From Erodium maritimum (lineage: Eukaryota > Streptophyta > Magnoliopsida > Geraniales > Geraniaceae), in assembly GCA_963921825.1 (NCBI GenBank), contig OY997593.1, forward strand, positions 41,369,111-41,433,110: a stretch of DNA of 64,000 nt. The letters are read 5' to 3'. The notes below the pieces were generated by a model. That model did not search any database, was not told the origin of the DNA, and saw only the letters and a list, made by a program, of their open reading frames with translations. Below are positions 31,481 through 44,081 of this stretch, one piece after another (the first letter of the stretch is position 1; each line of letters starts with the position of its first letter). The translations under genes were made by a program, and so were the position numbers.

Positions 31481-34400
31481 TGTCACGTCGTAAATCCGAT
31501 ATTGACCAGAACCGAGACGCGACTTAGTGAATTTAAATAAAGACAATTTAAGGCAATTAATAACTGATAAAGATAAATAGCATAAAAAGAGTAAGAGTTT
31601 CTGAATCATACGCTCAGTAAAATACAGAAGTCTCAAATAACCGTTTCGTCACTACGAAAAATATAAAGTAAACATAAATCCGGACCCTCGCTAGCCCCAT
31701 GCTCTGCGATGTCCTCTACTCCAAGTCATGACCACTACCTGTAGAAAGCACAGTAAAATAGGGGGTGAGCTTGACGCTCAGTAGGGAAAACCGTCAAAAC
31801 CACCTCATCTCGAAGTCACCAAAATGCAGTTCCATAATTTAAAATATAATAAAGTTTTTAACTCGATACGACATTTAAACCATATAAAAGCCAAGACTCC
31901 TCTTTAAACTCGGATACTCAATGTCCAACTATACCAACACCGATTCCAAGCGACGCCTACCCTGAGGCCACAACACGGAACAACCCAAACACGATTTCCC
32001 CAACACAGGGTCAACGACACTCACAAGTACAATCATAAACAAACCAAGCACGGCGTTCTTAGTCCAACTATACTAATTTCAGCTCAACACTATCCAATCG
32101 ACTAAGGCACACAACGAAGGGAACAATTCAGTTAAGACACCCAATTACGTTTTTAAACTAACTTTTTAACGATTAAAAAAAAGAGAAAGCGACAACGAGG
32201 ACATATAATCCAACTTAAACAATCTTCACTTTACCCGACCACAAACAGTCCCGACATTCCACATCCAGAGCCCCTTTACCACCGACTTACGGACAACCAT
32301 AAATACGACACTTTAACTTACACGGAAACTACACACATGAATTCACCATCAAACAATCAAATCGAGTCATTCACGCTCACACACAAATCATAACCAAGGA
32401 AAACACCCATAGCCATAAAACACACAAGTCGTAACCCTCGCATGGTCTAGGGAGCCACCCTCTCGGCCCGGCTCAGCCGTACGCAACTTCCTCAACACAA
32501 AGTCGGGACAGGCGATCGACCTCGTCGCGGTGCTCAACACAGCGTTTTACCGATCAACGGAAGGCAGGTAAATCGCCTCTTCGCGGCCTCGTCTCTCGCG
32601 GTGCTCAACACAACGTTTTACCGAGTGCTAGTCGCAAGGTAGGGAAATTACTTGTTCGCGGAACACAGCGTTTTACCGACTCACGGTCGGAAGGTAGGGA
32701 AACCACCTTTCTCATGTAACCAAAGTACCACAATCACAACACTTTATCTATTACGCGCCGGAAGGTACGATACACCTGACGGAAGTACTTCTCTCACACT
32801 TTACCGGCCGCGCATCAAAACAATCGCAATCACACTCACAAACAGGATCACAACCACAAGTAACCACGGTACCATCACCACAATCACGATCACGTCGGTC
32901 TATCACTCAACCGACCATATCACAAACAATGATTCTCATCAGAACAATCACGACACACTTGCCCACACATCGCAACGACATGAGACACCGAATATAATAA
33001 GCTTTGACCCTTAAATTACACTCACAACTGTTTCGTACTTACCATTACTTACCGACACCACTCTCCACGTGGTTACCCCACCGGCTTAACCGGTATCCCC
33101 AAACATTCCCAATCCAACATATCAAATAAAACAGGGAAAAGCACTCAAATCACGGATTAAGCGTTCTCTAGTCAATTCTACTCGTTTACATGCTTATTGT
33201 TTATTAACCGATTCAGGCAGCACAATACAAATCCAACAATCAGCAGTCAATCCTACAGGCACGACATGGCCCGATTCTACCAGCACGGCAATTTCCCAAT
33301 ATAGAAACGTAAATGTTCACAGTTCAATCGGCTAAGTTAGCTGTTCTCATCCTACATTCGTACTAGTTGTTTACCGGTTATTAGGTTTCCCTATATGCAT
33401 TCTAGTACGATAAAATTAAAGCGGGTTTGAGGAAATCCATACCTCTTGAAGGGCCGACAACTACGTCTCCTAACTGCTGACGTCCGGGCCTACCTCTGTA
33501 TCCGAGCCCGAGCTCGATCTGAATCCAGTTCCGAACCCGGTCCGACCCGATACAGAACCTAGACCCGAACCTGACCCGGCCCAACCCAGACCCGGTCCAG
33601 ACCTGGATCCAGATCCGGTACAGGACCCGGACCCAAGCCCAGCCAGATCCAGGCTGAAGCCTAGTCTGAATCCAGGCCAAAGCTCTTGTCAAGGCCTAAA
33701 GGCCGACCTCTCGGCCTAATATTCTGGCCCAACTTGTCTGGTTCGAGTCAGTCTGGTCCGAGGCGGCGCCGACGAGGGTTCCGGCCTCATCCACGACTAC
33801 TGACGGCGGCGACGAGGCTGGGGAGGTTGTAAACAGTGGGGACGACGTCAGGGTGCTCTGGGCGACGAGGGAAGGTCGTTGGAGTGGGTCTTGCGTCTTT
33901 TCACTCCAGATCTATCCCGGGAAAGGCTCGCTAGCGACGGAGCGTCAGATCTGGATCGCGAACCTCCGGTGAGTCTCTCCCGTGCCAAGCTCGGTCAAGA
34001 AGAGCTCGATGTTCACGGATCTCGGACAAGAGGGGGTCGGGGGAGGTGAAGGAGGTCGGGAGAGTGACTCACCGTTACTGCTTCGCTCAGTTCCGGCGAG
34101 GTAAGCTTCGAGTTGAACGGGGCGGCGACGATTCTCTTCGAATCGAGGGAGAAGAAGAGAAGAGGACAGGGTTTCTGACACGGCGACGCTCAGGAGTAGA
34201 AGAGAAGAGGACAGGGTTTCTGACACGGCGAGGCTCAGGAGAAGAAGATGGAGGTTGCTGGCTCAGGCGAAGTTCCGACGACCTAGTTCGAAGATGGGAG
34301 ACGGCGAAGGTGAGGGGGGTCGGGGAAGAAGGAGCGAGAGAGAGAGGTGAAGGCGCGCCTCGGTTTCTATGCACAGAAGTGGGAGATGGAGCGGCGCTGG

Positions 34401-34644
34401 GTGTAATATCGTACGCGTAGGGTTTGTTGATGGGCTTGGCGTGCGGTTTGGGGCTGCGCTGGCCCAGCCCAAGCCCGATCTTGGGGATGGCCCAAAACTG
34501 ACCCTGGTCCCTTTTTTTTGCTTCTTCTTCTTTTTTTTTTCCTTTTTGTTTCGCCCTCGTTTAAATTTTCCGTTCCACTTTCCAACCCCGTCGTTTAAAA
34601 ACCGTCAATTTAGACCAATAAAATTTCGAGGTCTTCACATAGGA
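31476..34644 (-). mobile_element. solo gypsy LTR (31481-34639)
   Basis: Starts TGTCACGTCGTAAATCCG and ends GAGGTCTTCACA on the plus strand; 3159 bp with no internal region. Flanks are TAGGG (31476-31480) and TAGGA (34640-34644), a target duplication with one change. It interrupts LINE-2 at the start of its endonuclease domain. It shares layout with the other gypsy LTRs, including a GGTGAGC...GCTCA element about 282 bases from its left end and a GC-rich, purine-biased region (33740-34420) with spurious open frames, but it is a different subfamily. Confidence 0.88.
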
Positions 34645-37600
34645 TCTCTGACCCTGAACAATTTATTGTATGTTAGAGTAATTATATTGGATAAAATCTA
34701 TGTCCTCCCGATTTTAAAAAATACCGGAATTCCAAGCCATAAATATGTATTAAAAATTCGTTCAACAAACAATTCTATTCCATTGGATGGTGCATTGATC
34801 TGGATTGGAAAAATGATCACTCTAAATACTCTATACTGCATAGTCAATATGTATGCCCCTAATTCCTCAGCCAGGAGGAAGCTCCTTTGGAAAGATTTAT
34901 TAACCCATCTACTACCTTTGGAAGCTGATCATCTATTTATCCTAGCTGGTGACTTCAACACAATTCTATCTATTGAGGAAAGAAATTCACAAAGAAGGCT
35001 GGATCCTGATTTTAGATATCTCCACAATCTAATATCCCCTCTCTCCCTAACTGATCTTCCCATGAAAGGTGGCAAATTCACTTGGTTTGGCCCAGGTTCC
35101 ATTGCTTCTAGGCTTGATAGATTTCTAATCAGTGCTGACCTTTTGTCACTACTCAAAGATCTTACTCAGTCTTGCCTTCCTAGGTCTATCTCAGATCATA
35201 GGCCTATTCTTTTATCAGAAAACAACTTGAATTGGGGTCCCAAGCCTTTCAAGTTCCTAAATATCTGGTTGGAGGATACAAGGTTCCTCTCAACTGCGCA
35301 ACACTTTTGTTCCTCTTATCAGGTGGCAGGTCAACCCCATTTTATTCTTTGGAAAAAAATTATCTTTGCTAAAAGCTGATCTCAAACAATGGAACTCCTA
35401 AGTCTTTAGTTCTCTAGCCTCTCAAATCAAGCAGCTGGTCCAAAAGATTGATTTATTGGATCTAAAGGTAGAAACCACTCACTTATCATCAGAGGAATGT
35501 AATGAAAGAGGAGCTTGTTCAGCTTCATTAATTCAGAAGTATAAATTGTTGTCCAAATTGTGGAGCCAAAAAGCAAGGAAAAAATGGTTTGATGAAGGGG
35601 GATAATTGCTCAAAGTATTTCCACAGGCTAGCAAATTTTAAAGGGCATAGAGCAAAGATTACTTCTATCAGCTACAATGATACAATTCTTCTGGACCCCT
35701 CTGAAATTAAATTAGCTGCAGCAGCTCATTTTGCCTCTAGATTCTCTGGCTGCTGCACTGAAGAAACCTCCATCATAGACCTTCCTTTTTCCACTCTAAC
35801 TTCAGATAAAGCACATTGGTTGGAGGTCCCCTTTCTTGAGGAGGAAGTGCTTCAAGCCTTGATGGCTTGCAATGAGGATAAAGCCCCTGGTCCAGATGGC
35901 TATAGTCTCAAATTCTACCAAACTTGCTGGCCTATCATCAAAGTGGATGTAATGTATTTCCTTCAGGCCTTCTATTCCTCTGGTTTACTAGGAAAAGGGC
36001 TAAATTCTTCCTTCATCACTCTTATCCCCAAAATCTCTTCACCAAATAACTTTGATGATTTTAGGCCTATTAGTCTTATGGGGGGGCCTTATAAAATACT
36101 CTCAAAAGTTCTATCTCTCAGATTGAGAAAAGTGATAAGTTCTCTTGTTGGCGATGAACAATCAACATTCATTCAAGGTAGGTAGATTGGAGATGGTATT
36201 CTAATAGCCTCATAAATAGTTCACTATCTGAAAAAGTCCAAAACCAAATCCTTCCTATTCAAAGTTGATCTAGAAAAAGCTTTTGACAAAGTTAGTTGGA
36301 GCTTTCTGATGAGTCTCCTAACCAAGATGGGATTTGGTCACAAGTGGAAATTATGGATTCTCTCTTGCTAAAAGGCTCACATGTCAATCCTGGTTAATGG
36401 ATCTCCATCCCCAGACTTTGTTATCAGTAGAGGCCTAAGGCAGGGTTGCTCCCTCTCTCCCTTTCTCTTTGTATTGGTTGCTGAAGGTATCAACCAAATT
36501 ATTAAGGCTTATATTCAATTTGATCTCATTGAAGGCATACAAATCAGTCCTTCAGGGCCCTTACTTTCACACCTACAATTTGCAGAAGACTCAGTGTTCT
36601 TTATTAAAGCCAAGGATGAAAGTGCCACAAACTTAAAGTATGCTCTACATATGTTCCTCTTATCTTCTGGTTTGTCTGTTAATTATAACCAAATCATTGG
36701 TCATTCCCTTCAATTTATCAGAGGAGGAAACTCAATTCATTGCAGACTCATTAAGCTGCCCCATTGGCCATTTGCCTATAACTTATTTGGGATTTCCTTT
36801 GGGTGCAAACATAAAAAGGATCAGTTCTTGGGACCCCATTATTCATAAGTATAAAGCCTCCTTGGGACTATGGCAAGCTAAAACTCTTTTTCTTGGTGGG
36901 AGAATTACATTGATTAAATCCTCTCTGAGTGCTCTTCCACTCTACTACTTCTCTCTAGTGAAGGCCACAAAGGGAGTTATCAACTCTCTAATTAAATGGC
37001 AGAAAAGATTCCTTTGGCATGCTAAGCCATCCTCAAGAACCGTCAGTAAATTGAGATGGAACATTGTCTGCAGACCTAAAGAAGAAGGTGGTCTAGGGAT
37101 TAAAGATCTGGTTGCTATGAATGCGGCTCTACTCTCCAAATGGTGGTGGAGATTTAATTTGGAAGGAAATTGTCTATGGAATTTAGTCATCTGTGGAAAA
37201 TATGGATGGAATACTAATGAGTGGGATTTATCCAAGTTCACTGAAATAGGATCAGGAGGCTTTCTACAACATTTGCTGGCCTTAAATGCTGATCCAAGGT
37301 TTAATGATTTATTTGGTTTGAAGGGCCTTTCATGGAAGCTTGGTAATGGTCAGAGGATCTTCTTCTGGGATGATATTTGGTGGGGAGACTCCACTTTTAA
37401 ATCCCTATTTCCAAGGCTTTACATTCTCTCCCAAGCTAAATCAGTTATGGTCTCTGAAGCATGGTCAGGTAACTCTTGGGATCTACATTTCAGGAGAACT
37501 CCTAGAGGCAGAGCTGAGCAAGATTAGATGTCCCTCCAATTTAGTTTGAATAATGTTCTTGTCCTTCCTCATGAAGACTCTCTTAGTTGGTCAGGTGATC

Positions 37601-38023
37601 AAAAGGGTTTCTCTGTCAAAAGAATTTATTCAATTCTTGACAATCAAGGCTCCTCCATTATCAACTTTAACTGGTCTAGATATCTATGGATCCCTGGCTT
37701 ACCTCCCAAAATCACTGCTTTCTCTTGGTTGGCATGTCATGAAGCCCTTCCAAGTAAGTGTTTCTTGGATAATAAAGGTCTCCAGTTCTCTCTGGAGGAA
37801 ATTCTCTCCCAGCATTGTCATTGGGAGTTTGAAGATATCTCCCATATCCTTTTGCATTGTTCTAAGTCATGGAAGGTTTGGGCTGCTCTTTGTCATTGGT
37901 GAGGAGTGGACTTTGTAATCTCTGGCTCCATCAAGGATCTCTTCTCAGCCTGGTCCTTTCTTCTTCATAAAAAAAGAAATTCACATTGGGGGAAAATAAT
38001 ACAATTAAGCTGCTGGCATATTT
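34645..38023 (+). pseudogene. LINE-2 ORF2: endonuclease, reverse transcriptase, zinc domain
   Basis: The endonuclease/exonuclease/phosphatase domain runs to 35379, with IVNMYAPN, LAGDFNTILSIEERN and ISDHRPILL, its metal-binding and catalytic motifs. Reverse transcriptase follows in 35589-36185 (NEDKAPGPDGYSLKFY, FITLIPKI, DFRPISLMG) and 36381-36848 (RGLRQGCSLSPFLFVLVAEG). The catalytic box, usually FADD, reads FAED at about 36585. 36640-37527 holds the thumb and connection region (WWWRFNLEGNCLWNLVICGK). 37528-37902 holds the zf-RVT zinc domain. The frame then runs to CWHI at 38023, where the outer gypsy element interrupts it. It resumes at 61499. Stops and frameshifts inactivate it. Confidence 0.9.
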
Positions 38024-41013
38024 TGTAATAACCACTCCCGGTCAACGTTAGTCAAACCTGCGAAAAACAGGAAAATTTAAAAAATTTGGTCAGCCACTTA
38101 ATTAAACCTGAAATTGACTCTGAGGGTCATACCGAACGTAAGTTGACCCCGTTATCGACCAAAGTGAGTTCCGGGGGACTCAGGGCAACTTTCTGATCAA
38201 TTTGGGAAATGTTGACTTTTCGCTGGAAAAGTCAACCGAGCGACGTTTGGGTCCATTCGAGGACCGTTTTGGATCCAAAAACCTTAGCCGTCGTCGCAGC
38301 GGTCTTAGTTGAGCCGTTTCCTTGTAGCCCATGAATTTTCATAATTTCTTGGAAAAAGTGCCCGTTCGGGGCCCGAGATGGCCGAATTTCGCGAATCTGA
38401 CTCAAAATATCTAGAAGATATTTTCCAAAAAGGTGTGGGACCCACATGACACTTGTCATGAATGTGGTGGAGGGGAAAAGGGAGGACAACTTTACCCTTG
38501 ACTTTAAAGAAAAGACAAATGAAAAGGAGGGGTGTTTTGGTCTTTTTGCTATGTGTTAGTTTTTGAAAAAATACAAAGATGAGAGATGGGTGGTGTTCGG
38601 CCATAAGGGTAAAAAGGGAGGTGTTTTTGGAGAGAGAAGGAGTTAGAAGGAAGAGAGAAGAAAGGGAGAAAAAGAGAAGAGGTGTTGGAGATTTATGTTG
38701 TTTCCCGTCGATCAAACCGTTGGATCATCTCAAAGCTAGGAGAATCGAACTCCCCTCGACATTCGCTACGGTGAGCTACTATCCGATCTTCGTTTTGGTA
38801 AATTTCAAAAGTTAGGGTTTGGTTAAGATGAGTAGTTTATGGTGGAAATGAGGTGTGGGGATTGTTGGAGACGTTTTGGAGGGAAGAGGCACGTTTTCCG
38901 GTGACCGGGAGCTCGGGGCGAGCTCCGGCCACCATGTAGGGTAGCCGGCCACCATGTGGGGTGGCTGGACGGAGCTAGGGCCGGCCACCACCATGGTTGG
39001 ACGGGTGGGGCCCACTTGCTCGGGTGATCGGGTTTTGTGTTCGGTTGGTTTAGAACGTTCCCCGGATCATTTATCCACAACCGGATCGAAATTTGGAATT
39101 AAATTGGAAAAGTTGTAATTAACGGGTTTTAGAAATTTGAAACGCAAATTAAATGACTCGGAAGTCGGAATTCTATTCCGTCGAGTGCCTAGGAACCCTT
39201 GAATTATTCTAAGACCGTAGAAACGAAAACGGGAATTTTCGGAGCCCTGGAAGGGCGTTTTCAAAACCCGGGCAGATTCGCCATGTCGGGCGAATCGGGC
39301 CTTTCCGGGTCCAATATCGACAATGTCGAGTAATTGGGGAGTTTGGGAGTGATCGACATTGTCGGGGTTACATATGACCATGCCCGGATGTTGATTGTGA
39401 ACTTATCGATATTAGAAGTACTAGAGGCATATGACCATGCCCGGAGGTTGATTGTGAAACTACTGATATTAGGACTGTTGGAGGTATTGGTTATGCACGG
39501 AGGTTGTTTGTGTAAATTGTGTCTTGGGTGGCCATGAGAGCCCGTGTTACTGTTGTGTCTTGGGTGGCCATGGGAGCCCGTGTTACTGTTATGTCTTGGG
39601 TGGCCATGAGAGCCCGTGTTACTGTTGTGTCTTGGGTGACCATGAGAGCCCGTGTTATTGTTGTGTCTTGGGTGGCCATGAGAGCCCGTGTTAGTGTTGT
39701 GTCTTGGGTGGCCATGAGAGCCTGTGTTACTGTTGTGTCTTGGGTGGTCATGAGAGCCCGTGTTTTACTATTGGTGTGTTTTAGGTGGCCGTGAGTGCCC
39801 GTGGGGTTGTTGAGCCCGTGAGTTACTATTGGTGTCTCTTGGGAGGCCGTGAGTGCCCGTGGGGTTGTTGAGCCCGTGAGCTACTGTTGGTGTGTCTTGG
39901 GAGGCCGAGAGTGCCCGTGGGGTTGTTGAGCCCGTGAGTTACTGTTGGTGTGTCTTGGGAGGCCGTGAGTACCCGTGGGGTTGTTGAGCCCGTGAGTTAC
40001 TGTTGGTGTGTCTTGGGAGGCCGTGAGTGCCCGTGGGGTGGTTGAGTCCGTGCTTTACTGTTAGTGTCTTGGGTGGCCATGAGTGCCTGTGGAGTGTTGA
40101 ACCTGTGTTGTTGCTGTTTGTTGAACTTTGGTTGTGATTGTGATTGTGTTTGCCCGAGGTTTGTGACCCGACTTTGTGTCGGGAAGTGGTGTGGAAATTT
40201 GACTGGCTTACGAGTTCGAGTCTCGGTAAGTTGCGAGCGTTCTTTGGCTAGCCTGATCCGTGTTCGAGTCTCGGCAGGTTGTGAACGTTTTTAGGCGATT
40301 AGAGGGCAGCTCCCCTTCCGACTAGCTATCGGAAAAGTAGCTCGGTTCTCGCCAACATGTCGACCGCCTGGAGCCTGACAGTGATAGGTAAAGCGCGTGG
40401 GGCAGGCTCGAGCCCAACCGGTTAGCAACCGGTACTGAGCAACTGACAGGAATGCGATCCTTTGTGATCTTGTTTGGTGTGCGATCCTTTGTGATCTTGG
40501 GTGTTGCGTGGTTGTCTGTCGTGTCTTTGGAGGAGGTCGTCAATCGTTATGTCGGGTCTACATTACGAGTCCGAGTGTTGAGTCGGTTGAGGAAAGTATC
40601 AGTGTGTGGGTGTCAGTCGGGTTACTTGAGTTTGGGGATAGTGATCCCCGGTGTTGAGTTGGTTGTTGGTGTTACCGGCATTGTCTACTAAGTATGTCGT
40701 AGTCAGTCTGTTATCCGTGGTGGTGAGCGAGCGCTCACCTCTAGCTGGTTTTCCTACAAGTACCGGTCGCAGGTTGGACTAGGCGAGCTTCTGAAGCTTG
40801 AAGAGCTAGGAGCGGGATTCTGGGTCTACTTTGAGTTTAGCGACGTATACCTTGCTTTTTGTCCATTTGTTGGAACGTGCCTTTAAGTTGTAAATGATTA
40901 TTTTTTACGGACAAATGGTGATTTTAAAGTAATTTATGTAAAAGGTTCCAAAATGTTTTATTGTTTTAAACGTTCGCGTCCTGAGTTCGGTTTACTGAAA
41001 TTGGGGTGTGACA
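38024..41013 (+). repeat. 5' LTR of the outer gypsy element (2990 bp)
   Basis: Starts TGTAATAACCACTCCCGG and ends TTGGGGTGTGACA, followed by the primer binding site. It contains two minisatellites (39520-40090) and the palindrome GGTGAGCGAGCGCTCACC at 40722-40739, 274 bases from the LTR end. Confidence 0.92.
39520..40090. repeat. 36-bp then 58-bp minisatellites in the 5' LTR
   Basis: 39520-39780 holds about seven units of a 36-bp repeat (core CTTGGGTGGCCATGAGAGCC). 39781-40090 holds about five units of a 58-bp repeat (core GTGCCCGTGGGGTTGTTGAG). The first keeps all frames open and creates false repeat proteins on both strands. Confidence 0.92.
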
Positions 41014-41016
41014 GCT

Positions 41017-41028
41017 TGGTATCAGAGC
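41017..41028 (+). other. primer binding site of the outer gypsy element
   Basis: TGGTATCAGAGC three bases after the LTR end, complementary to initiator tRNA-Met. Confidence 0.92.
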
Positions 41029-42849
41029 TCGAGGTTTCACACCTCGGACTGTACATCAATTAGGTGGGGAGAGTCGAGTCAGTAAAGTCCCGTCGTGCGT
41101 TGGGTACGCAGGTCGGAACCGTGTGTAAACCTGTTGTGTTTTGAGTCCTGGCTGTGTTTGTGTGTATGTGTAGTACGGGGTTACTGGCATATTGTTTGTG
41201 TGTTGCTGCGTGAAACGTTTTTAAGCTTTCGCGACTCGACTCAGGAGCGCTCCTGTAGTCGAACGCGACGGTGTTGACATCAATGGGTACAATGTAGTTC
41301 GGGGACGCCTTAACCGGGTTGTAACTACGTGATGTCAAGAAATGAGGTTATAAAATGAAAAGGAGAAAGTTTTGAAAATTCGTTGGGCCCGTGGGCGTGT
41401 GTGTGTGGGTTGATTCGTCTGGTGGGTGCGTTTTGATTTTGGGTTGGTCCGGTGGGTGCGTTTTGATTTTGGTTGGCCCGGTGGGCGGGTTTCGGTCTTG
41501 GTTGGCCTTGTCGGCTAGTGATTGAGGTTTGGGTGACTTGTGTTTGGTCTATAAATCGTTGTACGTGTGGTGTTAGTTTGGTGGTTAAATGTCTGCGACG
41601 CACAAGTGTGCGAATCGCCAAGAGACGGGTAGGATACGAGTACCCTAGGGTAGCCATGATGGGGTGTTAAGTGCGAAGTCGTCGCAACTACGGGACGGAC
41701 CATGGACCGACCTGATAGGAGACCAGGTCAGGCTCGCTGTTTTGATCCGGGAGATGGCACGGAACGGCTGGCGTGGCGGCCCGGAAGCCAGCACGGACCA
41801 GCCGGCGTGGCGGCCCGGAAGCCAGCACGGCCCGGCTGGCGTGCCGGCCTGGAAGGCTGCACGGTCCGGCCCACCTGCCGGACCGGTCCAGCCAGTTACC
41901 TTCAAATTTTTTTTCTCCCTCGTTGTGTATTTAGGTGGCTTGGTGTACGGTTGTGTGGTTTGTTTGAAGTTTAGCTTACGTATTCTATTAATTAAAGTAT
42001 AAATAGTGTGAGCAATAGTGTTTGCTTAGTTAAGAGCGTGATCCCCGTCTTGAGGTTTCCCTACGTGATCGAGTAATTGGGGTATTGAGGTTGTGAGCAA
42101 TAGTGATTTACTGAATTGAGGACGTGTTTCCCGTGTCGAGGTTTATCTTACATAAGCTTGGTACTTGAGGTGTTGATAGCGTGAGCAGTGTGACGTTTGG
42201 CATCAGGTTTTGAGGTAGCGGTTTGCCCTGGTTAGATCGGTAAGTGTCCGTGGAGGTGAGCATAATCGAACAGGTGTCCGTGGAGGTGAGCATAACGCTC
42301 ATCCCCTTTACTACTTTTCCCGCAAGGGACGAGTAGTGAACACTGGTTTGGTTGCGGAAAGTTATAAGTAAATGCCTAGAGGACCGTGTGAGGGTTGTAC
42401 TAGACCTTACCGGAGTGACTAATGGAGTGGGTGTTCGGTCTCCGATTTGGGCGTCAGTTTTATTGAATATCGGGATGTCACACTCGTTTGTTCGTCGAGT
42501 TGTGCTGAGAGGTTGGGGCTGAGTGTAGAGCCGTTGAGTCCACCCCTGCGTCTGGACACGCCGGTTGGTGGTGGTGAGGTGTTGACTAGGGTCTGTCGTG
42601 CCTGCGAAGTTAGAGCAGCGAGCTGATACAGGAGGTTCGAGAGAGGGCTCAAGAGCCCTGATGCTGGATCGAGTCCTTACCCCGAGGATTCGGGTATGTT
42701 CGGAGTTGGTAAGCACGATAACGGTAGAGGAGCGAGGTCTTAGAGAGACCGCGAGGTTCCGTGAAGTTCGGCAGCGACTGAGCTGGTGCGTGTGTCCGTG
42801 GGAAGTATACTTACGGTATGACAACCTTTAACGTAATCTTGGGAATGGG
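41029..42849 (+). other. leader and non-coding remnant of the outer gypsy element
   Basis: Where gag and protease should lie, no domain is recognisable. The part at 41755-41880 has an imperfect 34-bp tandem duplication (core CGTGGCGGCCCGGAAGCC). A 238-residue open frame exists on the opposite strand (42108-42824), but it has no motif and runs antisense to the element, so I do not call it a gene. Confidence 0.55.
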
Positions 42850-44081
42850 TTGGCGGGCGAAGTGCCAAGCCAATACCGACTGTTACTGGCGACGAGCGAT
42901 TTCAGGTGTTCTCGGAGTCATAAGACTTTTAAGTACATCTCTTCCCAACGAAACCTGAATACGCGCCAGCGGCGATGGATGGGACTACTCGAGGAGTACG
43001 ACTGTGAGTTGCACTACAATCCGGGTAAGGCGAACGTGGTTGCCGACGCCCTGAGTAGGAAGTCGGTCCCGAGTCTTACTAGTATATCAGTCCGAGAGTG
43101 GGACATGATATGGGAACTGGGCACGCTCGGGTTGGAACTAGAAGAGGTTACTGGCGGCGTGGCCATGGACTTCTTGGTGACTCAGCCACCCGGCCTGGCC
43201 AGGGAATAGAGGCAGCAGTCGGTGGATGTCGAGACGACGGAGATCCAGGAGGGAGTTCCCGGCGGTGTTGAAGCCGATGGCTGGGATCGTTGTGCTATTT
43301 GGGAGTTACGGTATCGTGGAGGTTTGTAGTGGAGCGGTTGCAGAGTTAGTATCGCGGTGCCTCAATTGTCAAAAGGTGAGAGCCGAACAACAGCGTCCCG
43401 CTGGATTATTGCAGCCACTGCCGGTTGCACAGTGGGAGTGGGGGCACGTCACGATGGGTGTCGTGAGCAGTTAGCCGAGTTCGCTTACAACAACAGCTTT
43501 CAGGCCAGTATCATGATGGCACCGTTCGAAGCGTCGTATGGTAGGCCGGGTCGATAGCCCCTGCGCTGGGCAGAAGTGAGGAATAAGAGGTTACAGGGTC
43601 TAGAACTGGACCGAGAGACAGCTGAGTCGGTCGTGCCGAAGCATGAGCGGTTGAAGACCGCGCAAAGTCAGTAGGAGCTATGCTGACAGACGGCGCCGAC
43701 CTCTCGAGTCAGCAGTCGGTGGTCATGTATCCCTAGAGATGAGTCCAAAGGCTGGACTAATGCGTTTCAACCGCGGCGGAGGCGAGTTAGCCCCGCGGTG
43801 TATCGGGCCTTTCGAGGTTTGAGTACGTCATTCAGTGGGCAGATGTCGAGGTAACGGGTGGTGTCTCGTATAAGGAGAAACTGGTTTGGGAGATGGATCC
43901 ACGAGGGCAGGTCCTGCGCGGAAGGGTTATCCACTTAGAACTGGTGTTGTGGCGGCACCACGAGGCTGAGTCGACTTGGGAACGCGAGGACGAGGTTCGC
44001 GCGAAGTACCTCGAGCTGTTCGACTCCCGAGGTACGTCTGTTCTAAATTTCGTGGATGAAATTCCTTTAAGGGGGGTAGAT
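42850..44081 (+). pseudogene. outer gypsy pol remnant (RNase H, integrase, chromodomain-like end)
   Basis: 42850-43209 encodes [36 protein letters not shown] and [18 protein letters not shown], the RNase H end and linker. 43357-43557 has EFAYNNSFQASIMMAPFEAS from integrase. 43893-44092 has LRGRVIHLELVLWRHHEAES then TWEREDEVRAKYLELF, the chromodomain-like C-terminus. Zinc-finger and catalytic integrase blocks are mostly lost. The TTAAGGGGGGTAGA purine tract precedes the 3' LTR. The sequence closely resembles 6915-8432, so the two are copies of one family. Confidence 0.88.

Noticed and set aside
39491-39794. Repeat open frames on both strands (12-residue period)
   Set aside because: Translation of the 36-bp LTR minisatellite; the same happens at 45803-46396.
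42108-42824. 238-residue minus-strand open frame
   Set aside because: Antisense to the outer gypsy element, no recognisable motif, Ser/Thr/Arg-rich composition typical of a shadow frame.
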